Assembly (NCBI GenBank): GCA_963833605.1
Contig: CAWHYZ010000004.1
Coordinates: 124,001 to 188,000 of the forward strand
Source: JAFAXD01 sp963833605
GTDB lineage: Bacteria > Pseudomonadota > Alphaproteobacteria > Rhizobiales > Xanthobacteraceae
Length of the DNA stretch: 64,000 bases
Direction of reading: 5' to 3'
The notes beneath the pieces were generated by a model. That model was not told where the DNA came from, ran no database searches, and worked only from the letters and a program-made list of their open reading frames with translations. The stretch's first letter is position 1. Each line of letters begins with the position of its first letter. The translations under genes were made by a program, and so were the position numbers. Of this stretch, positions 7,371-17,310 are shown one piece after another.

Positions 7371-8696
7371 TTAGCTTTTTTCGATGCGAATGACCTGCGG
7401 ATGACCGGCGATGACCCCCGTTCGCCGGATCGTCTGGAGGGCGCGCCGAACCGCATCTTCGGTCGTCGCATAGGTGATGAGAATGACGGGCGCCGGCGCT
7501 TCCGGGCTCTTGGGATCGTCGCCGCCGTGCGGGCGCGGCCCGGGATGCCGCTGCACGATCAACTCCAGCGAGATCCTTTCCCGCGCCAGCGATTTCGAGA
7601 TGGTCGCGAATGTGCCCGGCCGATCGAGCGCGAGCAGGCGGATGTAGTAGCCGCCCTCATGTCGCTGCATCGGTGCTTTCTTGCTGGCCACGAGGTCGCG
7701 CGCCGGACGCCCGAATATCGGCGATCGAATACCGCGTGCGATGTCGCCGATATCCGCGACCACCGCCGACGCGGTCGCCCCGCCGCCGGCGCCCGGCCCG
7801 ACCAGCGTGATCGGGGCAATGCCGTAGGCGTCGATCGACAGCGCATTGGTCACGCCCATGACCTGGGCGATTTCGCTGTCCTTCGGCACCATGGTGGGAT
7901 GCACCCGCTGCTCGATGCCCTTCTCGGTGCGCACGGCGACGCCGAGAAGTTTGACACGGTAGCCGAGCTCGTCGGCGGCCTTGAGGTCTTCGGGCGTCAA
8001 GGACGATATGCCCTCGACATAGATCGCTTTCGGATTGACCTTGATGCCGAACGCCAGGGACGCGACGATGGCGAGCTTCTGGGCCGTGTCATGGCCCTCG
8101 ATATCGAAGGCCGGATCAGCCTCGGCGTAGCCCAGGCGCTGGGCATCCTTCAAACATTCGGCGAATGAGAGCTTCTCCCGCTCCATGCGGGTGAGGATGT
8201 AGTTGCAGGTGCCGTTGAGAATACCGTAGATGCGCGCAAAGGAATTTCCCGCCAGCCCTTCGCGCAGCGTCTTCACGATCGGAATCGCGCCGCCGACCGC
8301 GGCCTCGAAGTTAAGCGCCACGCCCTTTTTCTCGGCGAGCTCCGCGAGCTTCACGCCGTGGCGCGCGAGCAGCGCCTTGTTGGCGGTGACGACCGACTTG
8401 CCGGCGGCAAGCGCCGCCTCGACGGCGCCCTTGGCCGGATCGCCTTCACCGCCCATCAGTTCGACAAACACGTCGATCTCGGGATCGAGCGCGAGCTTGT
8501 GCGGGCTGGCGACCCAACGGATCTTGCGCAGATCAACCCCGCGCTTCTTGGTCTTGGATCTTGCCGTAACCGCAACGACGTCAATCGGCCGATTGGTGCG
8601 CGCAAGAAGCGCCGCACGCTCGTGCGCGATCAGGCGCACGACCGATGCGCCGACCGTGCCGAGCCCGGCAACACCCAATCTGAGTGGCGCGACCAT
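7371..8696 (-). CDS. hom: Homoserine dehydrogenase with C-terminal ACT domain
   Basis: This enzyme reduces aspartate semialdehyde to homoserine in threonine/methionine synthesis, in the cytoplasm. The 441-residue protein has an N-terminal NAD(P)-binding GxGxxG (GVAGLGTVGASV), the catalytic-domain signature GYAEADPAFDIEGHD, and a C-terminal ACT domain that in this family mediates threonine feedback. A Pro/Gly/Asp-rich stretch near residues 395-415 interrupts the ACT domain. The gene starts 30 bases after the aminotransferase stop on the same strand, so the two are likely cotranscribed. Confidence 0.96.
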   Translation of the reverse strand: MVAPLRLGVAGLGTVGASVVRLIAHERAALLARTNRPIDVVAVTARSKTKKRGVDLRKIRWVASPHKLALDPEIDVFVELMGGEGDPAKGAVEAALAAGKSVVTANKALLARHGVKLAELAEKKGVALNFEAAVGGAIPIVKTLREGLAGNSFARIYGILNGTCNYILTRMEREKLSFAECLKDAQRLGYAEADPAFDIEGHDTAQKLAIVASLAFGIKVNPKAIYVEGISSLTPEDLKAADELGYRVKLLGVAVRTEKGIEQRVHPTMVPKDSEIAQVMGVTNALSIDAYGIAPITLVGPGAGGGATASAVVADIGDIARGIRSPIFGRPARDLVASKKAPMQRHEGGYYIRLLALDRPGTFATISKSLARERISLELIVQRHPGPRPHGGDDPKSPEAPAPVILITYATTEDAVRRALQTIRRTGVIAGHPQVIRIEKS

Positions 8697-8726
8697 GGAG
8701 CGTCCGCAACTTAAAGAAAGCGCCGG

Positions 8727-9944
8727 TCACCGGCGTTTCGCGAGGGGGACGACGTTGTGCAACTTTTCCGGCCCGGTTTCAAGAAAACGCCGCAGGTTTC
8801 GCGCGGCCTGGCGGATGCGCTGCTCGTTCTCCACCAGGGCGATGCGCACAAAGCCCTCACCGTGTTCCCCGAACGCGATGCCGGGCGACACCGCGAGCTC
8901 AGCCTTTTCCACCAGCAATGTCGAGAACTCGACGCTCCCCACGCTTTGAAACGGCTCGGGCAGTGGCGCCCAGGCAAACATCGACGCGCGCGGCGGAGGA
9001 ATCTCCCACCCGGCCCGGCCGAAGCTTTCCACCAGCACGTCGCGCCGGCGTTTGTAGGTCTCCCGCATCTCGCGGATGCAATCCTCCGGGCCATTGAGCG
9101 CCGCCGTAGCTGCCACCTGCACGGGAGTGAATGCCCCATAATCCAGATAGGACTTCACCCGCGCCAGCGCCGAGATGATGCGCTCGTTGCCGACCGCAAA
9201 ACCCATCCGCCATCCCGGCATGGAAAAGGTTTTCGACATCGACGTAAACTCGACGGTTACGTCGATTGCGCCCGGCACCTGCAGCACCGACGGCGGTGGA
9301 TTGTTGTCGAAGTAGACCTCCGCGTAGGCGAGATCGGAAAGCACGATCAGTCCGTGCTTCTTCGCGAACGCAACCAGGTCCTTGTAGAAGTCGAGGCCGG
9401 CGACGTAGGCGGTCGGATTCGACGGATAGCAGACGACGACCGCGATCGGCTTTGGGATCGAGTGGATCACCGCGCGTTCGAGCGCCGTGAAGAAGTCCGG
9501 GGTGGGATCCGATGGCACCGAGCGGATCACGCCGCCTGCCATCAGGAATCCGAAGGCATGGATCGGGTAGCTCGGATTGGGCACCAGAACAACGTCGCCC
9601 GGCGCAGTGATGGCCTGCGCCACATTGGCAAAGCCTTCCTTGGAGCCAAGCGTCGCAACGATCTCGGTATTCGGGTTGAGCTTCACGCCGAACCGACGGG
9701 CATAGTAGGCCGCCTGGGCGCGGCGCAGGCCCGGGATGCCCTTGGACGCGGAGTAGCGGTCGGTGCGCGGCCGCCCGATCGTCTCCTTAAGCTTTTCGAT
9801 GACGTGTGCCGGCGTCGGCAAATCGGGATTGCCCATGCCGAGATCGATGATATCGGCGCCCTGATTGCGAGCCGCGGCCTTCGCGCGGTTCACCGTCTCA
9901 AATACGTAAGGTGGCAAGCGGCGAATACGGTAAAACTCTTCCAT
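8727..9944 (-). CDS. Class I/II aminotransferase (LL-diaminopimelate aminotransferase type)
   Basis: This is a PLP-dependent fold-type-I aminotransferase of 405 residues. The PLP lysine lies in SMSKTFSMPGWRMGF, with the NPSNPTAY-like segment CYPSNPTAY and the SDLAYAEVYFD motif in front of it. Alphaproteobacterial proteins of this kind are annotated as LL-diaminopimelate or alanine/aspartate aminotransferases; I cannot decide the substrate. Its place directly before hom suggests a role in aspartate-family amino acids. The ATG at 9944 has AGGAG six bases upstream; a start at 10004 is rejected. Confidence 0.9.
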   Translation of the reverse strand: MEEFYRIRRLPPYVFETVNRAKAAARNQGADIIDLGMGNPDLPTPAHVIEKLKETIGRPRTDRYSASKGIPGLRRAQAAYYARRFGVKLNPNTEIVATLGSKEGFANVAQAITAPGDVVLVPNPSYPIHAFGFLMAGGVIRSVPSDPTPDFFTALERAVIHSIPKPIAVVVCYPSNPTAYVAGLDFYKDLVAFAKKHGLIVLSDLAYAEVYFDNNPPPSVLQVPGAIDVTVEFTSMSKTFSMPGWRMGFAVGNERIISALARVKSYLDYGAFTPVQVAATAALNGPEDCIREMRETYKRRRDVLVESFGRAGWEIPPPRASMFAWAPLPEPFQSVGSVEFSTLLVEKAELAVSPGIAFGEHGEGFVRIALVENEQRIRQAARNLRRFLETGPEKLHNVVPLAKRR

Positions 9945-10063
9945 CGACGGCTCCTGCGCGCCAAACCCTGCGAAGGCGTGGGTTTGGGCCCCGGCTTTTA
10001 ACACGGGATCGGTAAAGACAAGTTAGCTTGGGGTAGATTCCCTCCTCTTCGGAATCCACGAGC

Positions 10064-10462
10064 CTAGTCCTCGGCATTGTCCGCCGGCGGCTTGGCGGGC
10101 GCCTGCTTGCTGGCCGACTGCGGCTTCTTCGTGGGCGGCTTCTTGGCCGCGGTCACGGCCTGGCGATCCCGCGCGGCGACGAGCTCGGCTTCCGCCTGCT
10201 TTTGCTCTTCCTCGGTCATGACCGGAACAGTGCGGGCCGGCGGCATATCGTGAACCGCCGGGAACGCCGGCGGATTGGCGGGCGCTTGGGGAGTGTTTGG
10301 CGTCTCGCCGCCCATCACAGGGGGCAATTGGGCAATTTGCGATACCGAACATGCAGGGAGCAGTGCAGCAATCATCGCCACGGCAGCGACACGCAGGTAA
10401 CTCGCATGACCGCTACAGAACCCGAGCCAAGAAAACGGCTTGATCGGCCGCCTGATCCCCAT
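10064..10462 (-). CDS. Small putative lipoprotein with Lys/Ala/Pro-rich tail
   Basis: The product is about 132 residues. A hydrophobic stretch ends in the lipobox LLPAC, so it is probably a lipoprotein anchored in a membrane. After the lipid-modified Cys comes a Pro-rich linker and a C-terminal region rich in Lys, Ala, Gln and Pro with no recognisable domain. I could not assign a function. The start is uncertain: the ATG at 10462 gives a long n-region before the signal. It is divergent from phaC with only 66 bases between the two starts, so promoters must overlap. Confidence 0.65.
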   Translation of the reverse strand: MGIRRPIKPFSWLGFCSGHASYLRVAAVAMIAALLPACSVSQIAQLPPVMGGETPNTPQAPANPPAFPAVHDMPPARTVPVMTEEEQKQAEAELVAARDRQAVTAAKKPPTKKPQSASKQAPAKPPADNAED

Positions 10463-10528
10463 ATGTCCCCACGAGCTGGTGGCCCTTGGATCGGCTATCT
10501 GGCTAATATGTCCAAAGCAAGGTGCGGC

Positions 10529-12454
10529 ATGAACCCCTCGACCAATCCGCAGTCGCAAGAGCCAGGCGCCCCCGCACCCGATCGCCAGCCGGCGCAGCCG
10601 CCGAACCCGGCGCCCGCCCCCACGGCGCCGCCCTCCTCGACAGCCGGGCCCTCCCCGACGGCGGCGGCTTCGGCCGGCGTCGACATCGAGAATTTCGCCA
10701 AGAACATTGCGCGCATGGTGGAGGAAGGCGGCAAGGCACTCGCCGCCTATCTCAAGCCGCGCGAGGAAGGCCGCATCAAGGACGAGCGGGCCGAGGAGAT
10801 CACCGACATGGTGAAAACCCTCGGTCATGTGATGGAGTACTGGCTGTCGGATCCGCAGCGCACGTTCGACCTGCAGTCGCGGCTTGCCAAATCCTATCTC
10901 GACCTATGGGCCTCGACCGTCAAACGCATGGCGGGCGAAGCGACGCCCCCAGTGACCAAACCAGACCCACGCGACAAGCGCTTCTCCGATCCGGAGTGGT
11001 CCACGAACCAGTTCTTCGATTTTCTCAAACAGGCCTATCTGCTGTCGGCCGATTGGGCCAACAAGCTGGTGGAGGACGCCGGCGGCCTTGATCCGCGCGA
11101 GCGCCACAAGGCCGAGTTCTACATGCGGCTTATCGCGAACGCGGTCGCACCATCGAACTTCGTCCTCACCAACCCGGAGCTCCTGCGCGAGACGCTGGCG
11201 TCGAACGCCGAAAATCTCGTGCGCGGGATGCACATGCTGGCGCAGGACATCCAGGCGGGCGGCGGCGACCTGCGTATCCGTCAATCGGATTCTTCTGGCT
11301 TCGAGGTCGGACGCAACCTGGCGCTCACCCCCGGAAAGGTGATCTTTCAGAACGAGCTGATGCAGCTCATCCATTACACGCCGACGACCGAAAAGGTGCT
11401 CAAGATCCCGCTGCTGATCGTCCCGCCCTGGATCAACAAGTTCTACATCCTGGATCTGACACCGGACAAATCCTTCATCAAATGGTGCCTCGACCAGGGC
11501 GTGAATGTGTTCTGCATGTCCTGGGTCAACCCCGACGCGCAGCTCGCCGAGCGTGACTTTGCCGACTACATGCTGAAAGGCCCGCTGCAAGCGCTCGACG
11601 TGGTCGAACAGATCACCGGCGAACCAAGCGCACACACCATCGGCTACTGCGTCGGCGGCACGCTGCTCGCCATCACACTCGCCTACCTTTCCGCCAAGGG
11701 CCAGAGCGACCGGGTCAAGTCGATGACGCTGTTCGCCGCGCAGGTCGATTTTACCTATGCGGGCGACCTCAAGGTGTTCGCTGCCGACGAGGCGCAGATC
11801 GCCATGGTCGAGCGCCAGATGGCCGAGCGCGGCTATCTGGAAGGCAAGAAAATGGCGAATGCCTTCAACCTGCTGCGCTCGAACGACCTCATTTGGCCCT
11901 ACGTGATCAACAATTACCTCAAGGGCCGCGAGCCGATGCCGTTCGATCTCCTTTATTGGAACTCCGACGCAACCCGCATGCCGAGGGCCAATCATTCATT
12001 TTATCTGCGCAACTGTTATCTGGAAAATCACCTGGCGAAAGGCGAGATGGAACTCGCTGGCGAGACGATCGACCTCAAGAAGATCAAGGTTCCGGTCTAC
12101 AATCTGGCAACGCGCGAGGATCACATTGCGCCGGCCCGCTCAGCCTATTTCGGCTCGTCATTTTTTGGCGGACCGGTGCGGTTCGTCCTCGCCGGCTCGG
12201 GCCACATCGCCGGCGTGGTGAACCCACCCTACAAACAGAAATATCAGCACTGGACCGGCGGAGCTCCGCACGGCGACAATCTCGAACAATGGCTCGCCGA
12301 GGCCACTGAACACCCCGGGTCGTGGTGGCCCGACTGGCTCAACTGGCTCAAGGCGCAGGATGCGGAGGAAGTCGATGCGCGAACACCGGGCGGGGGTAAG
12401 TTCGCACCGATCGAGGACGCGCCAGGAAGCTACGTGAGGGTGCGCGCGGATTGA
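10529..12454 (+). CDS. phaC: Class I poly(3-hydroxyalkanoate) synthase PhaC
   Basis: PhaC polymerises 3-hydroxyacyl-CoA into polyhydroxyalkanoate storage granules. The 641-residue protein has a Pro/Ala-rich N-terminal region, the PhaC N-terminal domain, and an alpha/beta-hydrolase core with the lipase-like box GYCVGG (Cys374), an Asp near 530 in REDHIAP and a His near 559 in GSGHIAG. These form the catalytic triad of the family. Length fits class I synthases with a slightly long N-terminus. I chose the ATG at 10529, which has an AAGG upstream; 10508 is an in-frame alternative. Confidence 0.95.
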   Translation: MNPSTNPQSQEPGAPAPDRQPAQPPNPAPAPTAPPSSTAGPSPTAAASAGVDIENFAKNIARMVEEGGKALAAYLKPREEGRIKDERAEEITDMVKTLGHVMEYWLSDPQRTFDLQSRLAKSYLDLWASTVKRMAGEATPPVTKPDPRDKRFSDPEWSTNQFFDFLKQAYLLSADWANKLVEDAGGLDPRERHKAEFYMRLIANAVAPSNFVLTNPELLRETLASNAENLVRGMHMLAQDIQAGGGDLRIRQSDSSGFEVGRNLALTPGKVIFQNELMQLIHYTPTTEKVLKIPLLIVPPWINKFYILDLTPDKSFIKWCLDQGVNVFCMSWVNPDAQLAERDFADYMLKGPLQALDVVEQITGEPSAHTIGYCVGGTLLAITLAYLSAKGQSDRVKSMTLFAAQVDFTYAGDLKVFAADEAQIAMVERQMAERGYLEGKKMANAFNLLRSNDLIWPYVINNYLKGREPMPFDLLYWNSDATRMPRANHSFYLRNCYLENHLAKGEMELAGETIDLKKIKVPVYNLATREDHIAPARSAYFGSSFFGGPVRFVLAGSGHIAGVVNPPYKQKYQHWTGGAPHGDNLEQWLAEATEHPGSWWPDWLNWLKAQDAEEVDARTPGGGKFAPIEDAPGSYVRVRAD

Positions 12455-12521
12455 ACGTGCTGACCCGAGCCGCAGCGCGTGCCATATTCCGCGGGTCAAA
12501 CGAATTGCCGGGGAGGAATGC

Positions 12522-12920
12522 ATGTCGAAGGAATTGCTCTGGCTCACGCTGACCGTGGTGCTCACCGGGCTCCTGTGGATTCCCTACATCCTCGATCGCT
12601 GCAAGGTGCGCGGTTTGTGGGCCGCCATGGACAACCCCAAACCCGGCGACACCCCGCAATCGCCGTGGGCGATGCGGCTCTATTTCGCGCACACCAACGC
12701 GGTGGAAAATCTGATCGTGTTCGCACCCTTGGTGTTGATCCTCGACGCGCTCAACATTTCGAACCTCTGGACGGTGATTGCCTGCGTCGTGTTTTTCTGG
12801 GCACGGCTTGCCCACGCGATCCTCTACACGCTCGGCGTGCCGGTGCTGCGAACAATTGCGTTCTCGATCGGCTTCATTTGCCAAGTGGTGCTGGTGCTGG
12901 CGATTTTCCGGGTGGTTTAG
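12522..12920 (+). CDS. MAPEG family integral membrane protein
   Basis: This 132-residue protein has four predicted membrane helices and the MAPEG pattern, including the conserved RxxxAHxNAxEN-like segment (MRLYFAHTNAVENL) near the middle and a Tyr/Pro-containing C-terminal helix. MAPEG proteins include glutathione-dependent detoxifying and eicosanoid enzymes; bacterial members are mostly of unknown substrate. GGGGAGG stands nine bases before the ATG. It lies 67 bases after phaC on the same strand and may be read through from it, but a functional link to PHA is not evident. Confidence 0.87.
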   Translation: MSKELLWLTLTVVLTGLLWIPYILDRCKVRGLWAAMDNPKPGDTPQSPWAMRLYFAHTNAVENLIVFAPLVLILDALNISNLWTVIACVVFFWARLAHAILYTLGVPVLRTIAFSIGFICQVVLVLAIFRVV

Positions 12921-12939
12921 CCGACGCCGGTGCTGCGGC

Positions 12940-13990
12940 TTACGGAAACAGTGCCACCTGTTCCAACCCGGCGGTCTCCGGCAAGCCGAGCATCAGGTTC
13001 ATGTTCTGCACGGCCTGACCGGCCGCGCCTTTGACCAGGTTGTCGAGCGCCGAGCCGATGATGACCCGCCCGGGGATACGGTCGGGCGCGACCCCGATGA
13101 ACGTCATGTTGGAGCCACGCACGTGGCGCGTCGCCGGCATCTCGGCCAACGGCAAGACGTGCACGAACGGCTCGTTCAAGTAGGACTTTAAAAGTAATGC
13201 ATGAAGATCGCTGGCCGCGTGGCCGTTATGGCCGCGCACGTAAATGGTCGCCAGGATCCCGCGGTTCATGGGGACGAGGTGCGGCGTAAAGCTCACAATC
13301 ACCTCACGGCCCGCCGCCTTGGAGAACTCCTGGTCGAGCTCTGCCATATGGCGGTGGTGACCGACCCCGTACGCGTTGAAATCCTTCCGAGACTTCCGAG
13401 AACAGCATCGCTTCCTTGGCGGACCGCCCTGCCCCGGTCATGCCTGACTTGGCGTCGACTACGATCTCGTCGGGGTTGATCGCCTTGGCGCGGAGAAGCG
13501 GGATCAGAGGCAGCTGCGCGCACGTCGTATAACAGCCCGGATTGGCAACGAGCCGCGCGCGCTTGACGTCGGCCCGATAGACCTCGGCCAGTCCATAGAC
13601 TGCTTCGGTCTGCAGCTCGGGCGCCAGATGTTCATGGCCATACCAACGCGCATAGGCCTCAGGTGAAAGGCGGAAATCGGCCGAGAGATCGACCACCTTG
13701 GTGGCCGGCGCCTTGGTCAGCAGATCCTTGACGACCTTCTGGGTGGTCGCGTGCGGGAGCGCGCAAAATACCAGATCGAACGCCTCGCGCGCCCAGTCGA
13801 TCACCTCGACCGGCGCGAGCTTGGGCAATGGAAACGGCGAGAACTGCGGAAACACCTCGCGCATCTCTTGGCCGGCGCGCCGATCGGCTGTGAGCGCCGC
13901 GATCGTCACGCCGGGATGGCGCAGCAACAGCCGCACGCATTCGGAGCCGGTATAGCCGGAGGCGCCGAGAACGCCGATCTTTGCAGGCAT
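12940..13990 (-). pseudogene. argC: N-acetyl-gamma-glutamyl-phosphate reductase, broken by one frameshift
   Basis: ArgC reduces N-acetylglutamyl-phosphate in arginine synthesis. The first 204 codons read cleanly from ATG 13990, with the NADP-binding GASGYTG and catalytic Cys153 in NPGCYTT. The frame then breaks at an AAA run (13379-13381 on the plus strand): one extra base moves the expected NAYGVGHHRHMAELDQE into another frame, which continues with full family similarity to 12940. Removing one base gives exactly 350 codons, the usual ArgC length. There are no other lesions, so a sequencing error or a very recent mutation are both possible. Confidence 0.9.
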
Positions 13991-14583
13991 GGTCAACTCT
14001 CAGTCGTTTATTGCGACCGGACGATGACGCGGACGAGTTTTTAAGAAGAACACGCCGCGGAACCGATCCGGCGGCATGGGAGCGATCAGACGGGCCCACA
14101 TGCCGCGCAGGCGCGGCGGCGACGGATGGATGTGGGAGCCTGAATCATGGGCGGGCATATAAACGCGCACGCGATCGCCGTCAACCGCGGCCACAATGAC
14201 AGCAGTTTGCTGAGCGCTTCAGAGCCCCCCGCCGCCCGCACGAAACCCGACATCACGTTGGCGATCTGAAGCGACCGCCTTCCGAGACTTCGACTTATTT
14301 CGCGTCGGAGAGCGGGCGACCAACCGCCGTTGACAACAAGCTCACTGCGTTGGGTTGGCGTCGCGTTGTCCATGAAGCTGGGCAAATTGCTCTGGCAGGA
14401 GGCGTTGTCGGTCTTGTCATATGGCGCATCGCATATCGACGATGCCAATCCGTCTGACCCGAATATTGGTTAACGAGACCTTGCGCGGCAGATCATGGCA
14501 TAGTTCTGCTGATTCGCCTTTGTTTTGGCCAATCCGCAACCCACATAAGCGCGAACCAAATCGACGTTTCGAGCACGGGCCGC
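13991..14583. other. Intergenic region without a supportable gene
   Basis: About 590 bases lie between the divergent argC and parE starts. Short frames exist on both strands (for example 14086-14448 and 14000-14194, minus), but they lack recognisable domains and plausible ribosome sites, and their composition looks like read-through. Promoters for argC and parE must lie here; I could not identify them with confidence. Confidence 0.5.
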
Positions 14584-16632
14584 ATGGGCAAAAAGAGTAC
14601 CGCACGCAAAGAACCCGATCTTCTCTCGGCTCTCGCGCAACCGCCGCGCCGCCGCGCCGGCAAGCCGGCACGGACGCCGGCCGGCGAAAGCGGTTACACG
14701 GCGCGCGACATCGAGGTGCTCGAGGGGCTCGAGCCGGTACGCCGGCGCCCCGGCATGTATATCGGTGGCACCGACGAGAAAGCGCTGCACCACCTGTTTG
14801 CCGAAGTGATCGACAACGCGATGGACGAGGCGCTCGCCGGCTACGCGAGTTTCATCGAGGTGGAGCTCGCCGCCGACAGCTACATGACAGTCACCGACAA
14901 CGGCCGCGGCATCCCGGTCGATCCGCATCCGAAGTCGCCGAAGAAATCCGCGCTCGAAGTGATCATGTGCACCCTGCACGCGGGCGGGAAGTTCGACCCG
15001 GAGGGCAAGGTCTACACAACGTCCGGTGGCCTGCACGGCGTCGGCGTCTCGGCGGTGAATGCGCTCTCCGAGCAACTCGAGGTCGAGGTCGCGCGCGGCG
15101 GCCAGCTCTATCGCCAGATCTATCAGCGCGGGAAACCGAAAAGCGGATTGGAGAAGCTCGGCAAGATCGCCAACCGGCGCGGCACCAAAGTTCGCTTCAA
15201 ACCGGACGAACAGATCTTCGGCAAGCTCAAGTTCAACCCGCAGCGCGTATTCAAGATGGCGCGCGCGAAGGCCTATCTGTTCGGCGGGGTCGAGATTCGC
15301 TGGAGCTGCGATCCCGAACTGCTTAAAGGCATCGATGGCGTTCCCGCCGAGCAAACTTTTCATTTTCCCGAAGGTCTGCGCGACTATCTGGCCGCCATGA
15401 TCAACGGGGCGACGCTGGTGCATCCCGACATTTTTGCCGGCAAGTCGCAGAAGGAAGGCGGCCACGGCAGCGTCGAGTGGGCGGTGGCCTTCGTCGCCGA
15501 CACCGATGGGTTCCTGTCCTCCTATTGCAACACGATTCCCACCCAGGACGGCGGCACGCATGAGTCAGGTCTGCGCAGCGCGCTGCTCAAGGGCCTCAAG
15601 GACCATGCCGAGCGCATGGGACAAGGCAAGCGCGCCGCGCCGGTGACGAGCGACAACGTCATGGTCGGCGCCGCCGCTATGGTGTCCGTGTTTATCCGCG
15701 AGCCCGAGTTCCAGGGCCAGACCAAAGATCGGCTCGCGACCGCGGAAGCGGCGCGGATCGTCGAGAGCGCCGTCAAGGATCAGTTCGATCACTGGCTCGC
15801 CGGCCACCCGCTGGCGGCGACCAAGCTGCTTGACTTCGTGGTCGAGCAGGCAGACGAGCGCCTGCGCCGACGCCAGGAAAAAGAGATTTCGCGCAAGAGC
15901 GCTGCCAGGAAACTGCGGTTGCCGGGCAAGCTCGCCGACTGCACCAACACGGCGGCGCAGGGCTCCGAAATCTTCATCGTCGAAGGCGATTCCGCCGGCG
16001 GCAGCGCCAAGCAGGCACGCGACCGCGCCTCGCAGGCGATCCTTCCGCTGCGCGGCAAAATCCTCAACGTTGCGTCCGCCGGCAAGGACAAGCTCGCCCA
16101 GAACCAGCAGCTTGCTGATCTGGTGCAGGCGCTCGGCTGCGGCACCGGCACCCACTATCGTGAGGAAGACCTGCGCTACGGCAAGGTGATTGTGATGACC
16201 GACGCCGATGTCGATGGCGCCCACATCGCCTCATTGTTGATCACATTCTTTTATCGCCAGATGCCGAAGCTGATTGAGGATAGCCACCTCTATCTGGCGG
16301 TGCCGCCGCTCTATCGGCTCTCCCATGGCGGCAAGACGTTCTACGCGCGCGATGACAAGCACAAGGATGAGCTCCTCAAGCGCGAGTTTCACCCCAACGC
16401 CAAGGTGGAGGTCAGCCGCTTCAAGGGCCTGGGCGAAATGATGGCGAACCAGCTGAAGGAAACCACCATGGACCCGCGGAAGCGCACGCTCCTGCGTGTG
16501 GTGCTGGCCGCGGACGATCGCGACGGCACGGCCAAATCAGTTGAGCGGTTGATGGGCACGCGGGCCGAAGCGCGCTTCGACTTCATCCAGGAACGCGCCG
16601 AGTTTGCGAGCGAAGAACTGCTCGATGTGTGA
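14584..16632 (+). CDS. parE: DNA topoisomerase IV subunit B ParE
   Basis: ParE is the ATPase subunit of topoisomerase IV, which decatenates daughter chromosomes. The 682-residue protein has the GHKL ATPase motifs EVIDNAMDEA, DNGRGIPVD and GGLHGVGVSAVNALS, then the TOPRIM motifs EGDSAGGSAKQARDR and DADVDGAHI, and the C-terminal segment RFKGLGEMMANQL. The sequence after GDSAGG and the absence of the gyrase-B insert favour ParE over GyrB. The short basic N-terminal extension (KKSTARKEP) is usual in Rhizobiales. It is monocistronic as far as can be seen. Confidence 0.95.
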   Translation: MGKKSTARKEPDLLSALAQPPRRRAGKPARTPAGESGYTARDIEVLEGLEPVRRRPGMYIGGTDEKALHHLFAEVIDNAMDEALAGYASFIEVELAADSYMTVTDNGRGIPVDPHPKSPKKSALEVIMCTLHAGGKFDPEGKVYTTSGGLHGVGVSAVNALSEQLEVEVARGGQLYRQIYQRGKPKSGLEKLGKIANRRGTKVRFKPDEQIFGKLKFNPQRVFKMARAKAYLFGGVEIRWSCDPELLKGIDGVPAEQTFHFPEGLRDYLAAMINGATLVHPDIFAGKSQKEGGHGSVEWAVAFVADTDGFLSSYCNTIPTQDGGTHESGLRSALLKGLKDHAERMGQGKRAAPVTSDNVMVGAAAMVSVFIREPEFQGQTKDRLATAEAARIVESAVKDQFDHWLAGHPLAATKLLDFVVEQADERLRRRQEKEISRKSAARKLRLPGKLADCTNTAAQGSEIFIVEGDSAGGSAKQARDRASQAILPLRGKILNVASAGKDKLAQNQQLADLVQALGCGTGTHYREEDLRYGKVIVMTDADVDGAHIASLLITFFYRQMPKLIEDSHLYLAVPPLYRLSHGGKTFYARDDKHKDELLKREFHPNAKVEVSRFKGLGEMMANQLKETTMDPRKRTLLRVVLAADDRDGTAKSVERLMGTRAEARFDFIQERAEFASEELLDV

Positions 16633-16654
16633 GGATCGCGTTCTTCATTGCTGA

Positions 16655-17143
16655 CTACTTCGGCCACCCATACCGCGGCACGCTCGCCTTGAAGCGCCGA
16701 TACGGCTCGCCGAATTTTTGCTCGAGATAGCGCTCCTCGCGCAACACTACACCATGGTGCACGACCCACACGGTCGGCACCAGCAGCACTAGCATCCAGT
16801 CCGACGCGAGCGCCACGGCGAGACCTGCGACCATGAGGGTCATGCCGACGTACATCGGGTTGCGCAGGTAGCGGAAGACGCCCGCGGTCGCGAGGTTGAG
16901 CGTCGGCTTCCACGGCGGCGTGTTGGTTCCGACGGCGCGAAACGCACGTTCGCCCGCGATCGCCAGTGCTGCGCCGGCACCGATCAGCACAACGCCGATG
17001 ACAATGCGGGTGGTCCCGTAGAGCAAAACCTTCAGCACGTAGACCGGTATGAGCCAATCGAGCAGGAGGCCAAGCACCACCGCAGCCGCGTAGATCAGCG
17101 GTGGTGGCGCGATGACGCCAGGATTGTCGGAGTGATCGGTCAT
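16655..17143 (-). CDS. Isoprenylcysteine carboxyl methyltransferase (ICMT) family protein
   Basis: This 162-residue membrane protein has four or five hydrophobic helices and the ICMT/phospholipid methyltransferase signature RNPMYVG followed by the C-terminal REERYLEQKFGEPYRRFKA-type region. Bacterial members methylate unknown lipids or small molecules using S-adenosylmethionine; eukaryotic substrates are absent here, so the substrate is open. The start at 17143 (MTDHSDNPG) is preferred to 17233, which adds a basic tail without family support. Its 3' end converges on parE with 22 bases between stops. Confidence 0.85.
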   Translation of the reverse strand: MTDHSDNPGVIAPPPLIYAAAVVLGLLLDWLIPVYVLKVLLYGTTRIVIGVVLIGAGAALAIAGERAFRAVGTNTPPWKPTLNLATAGVFRYLRNPMYVGMTLMVAGLAVALASDWMLVLLVPTVWVVHHGVVLREERYLEQKFGEPYRRFKASVPRYGWPK

Positions 17144-17310
17144 AGCACTGCTCGACTTGACTGCGACCGTGTGAATTGCGCGCTTATCAAGATTACTCCT
17201 GCGACCCGATTTCGGGAAGGATGAGCGGTGCACCTGCCAGTAGTATTGCGTTGCGGTGACCGTCGTTCGCCGCTAGGCAACAAGTTGCACGATGGTGTTA
17301 GCCTGAGCTT

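Noticed and set aside
8757..10001. 414-codon plus-strand frame opposite the aminotransferase
   Set aside because: Shadow of a conserved PLP enzyme; no domain and no ribosome site.
10202..10528. N-terminal extension of phaC from a start at 10202
   Set aside because: It would overlap the divergent lipoprotein gene completely and adds no PhaC-like sequence.
14086..14448. Small minus-strand gene between argC and parE
   Set aside because: No family resemblance, no plausible ribosome site; length is within chance for this GC content.
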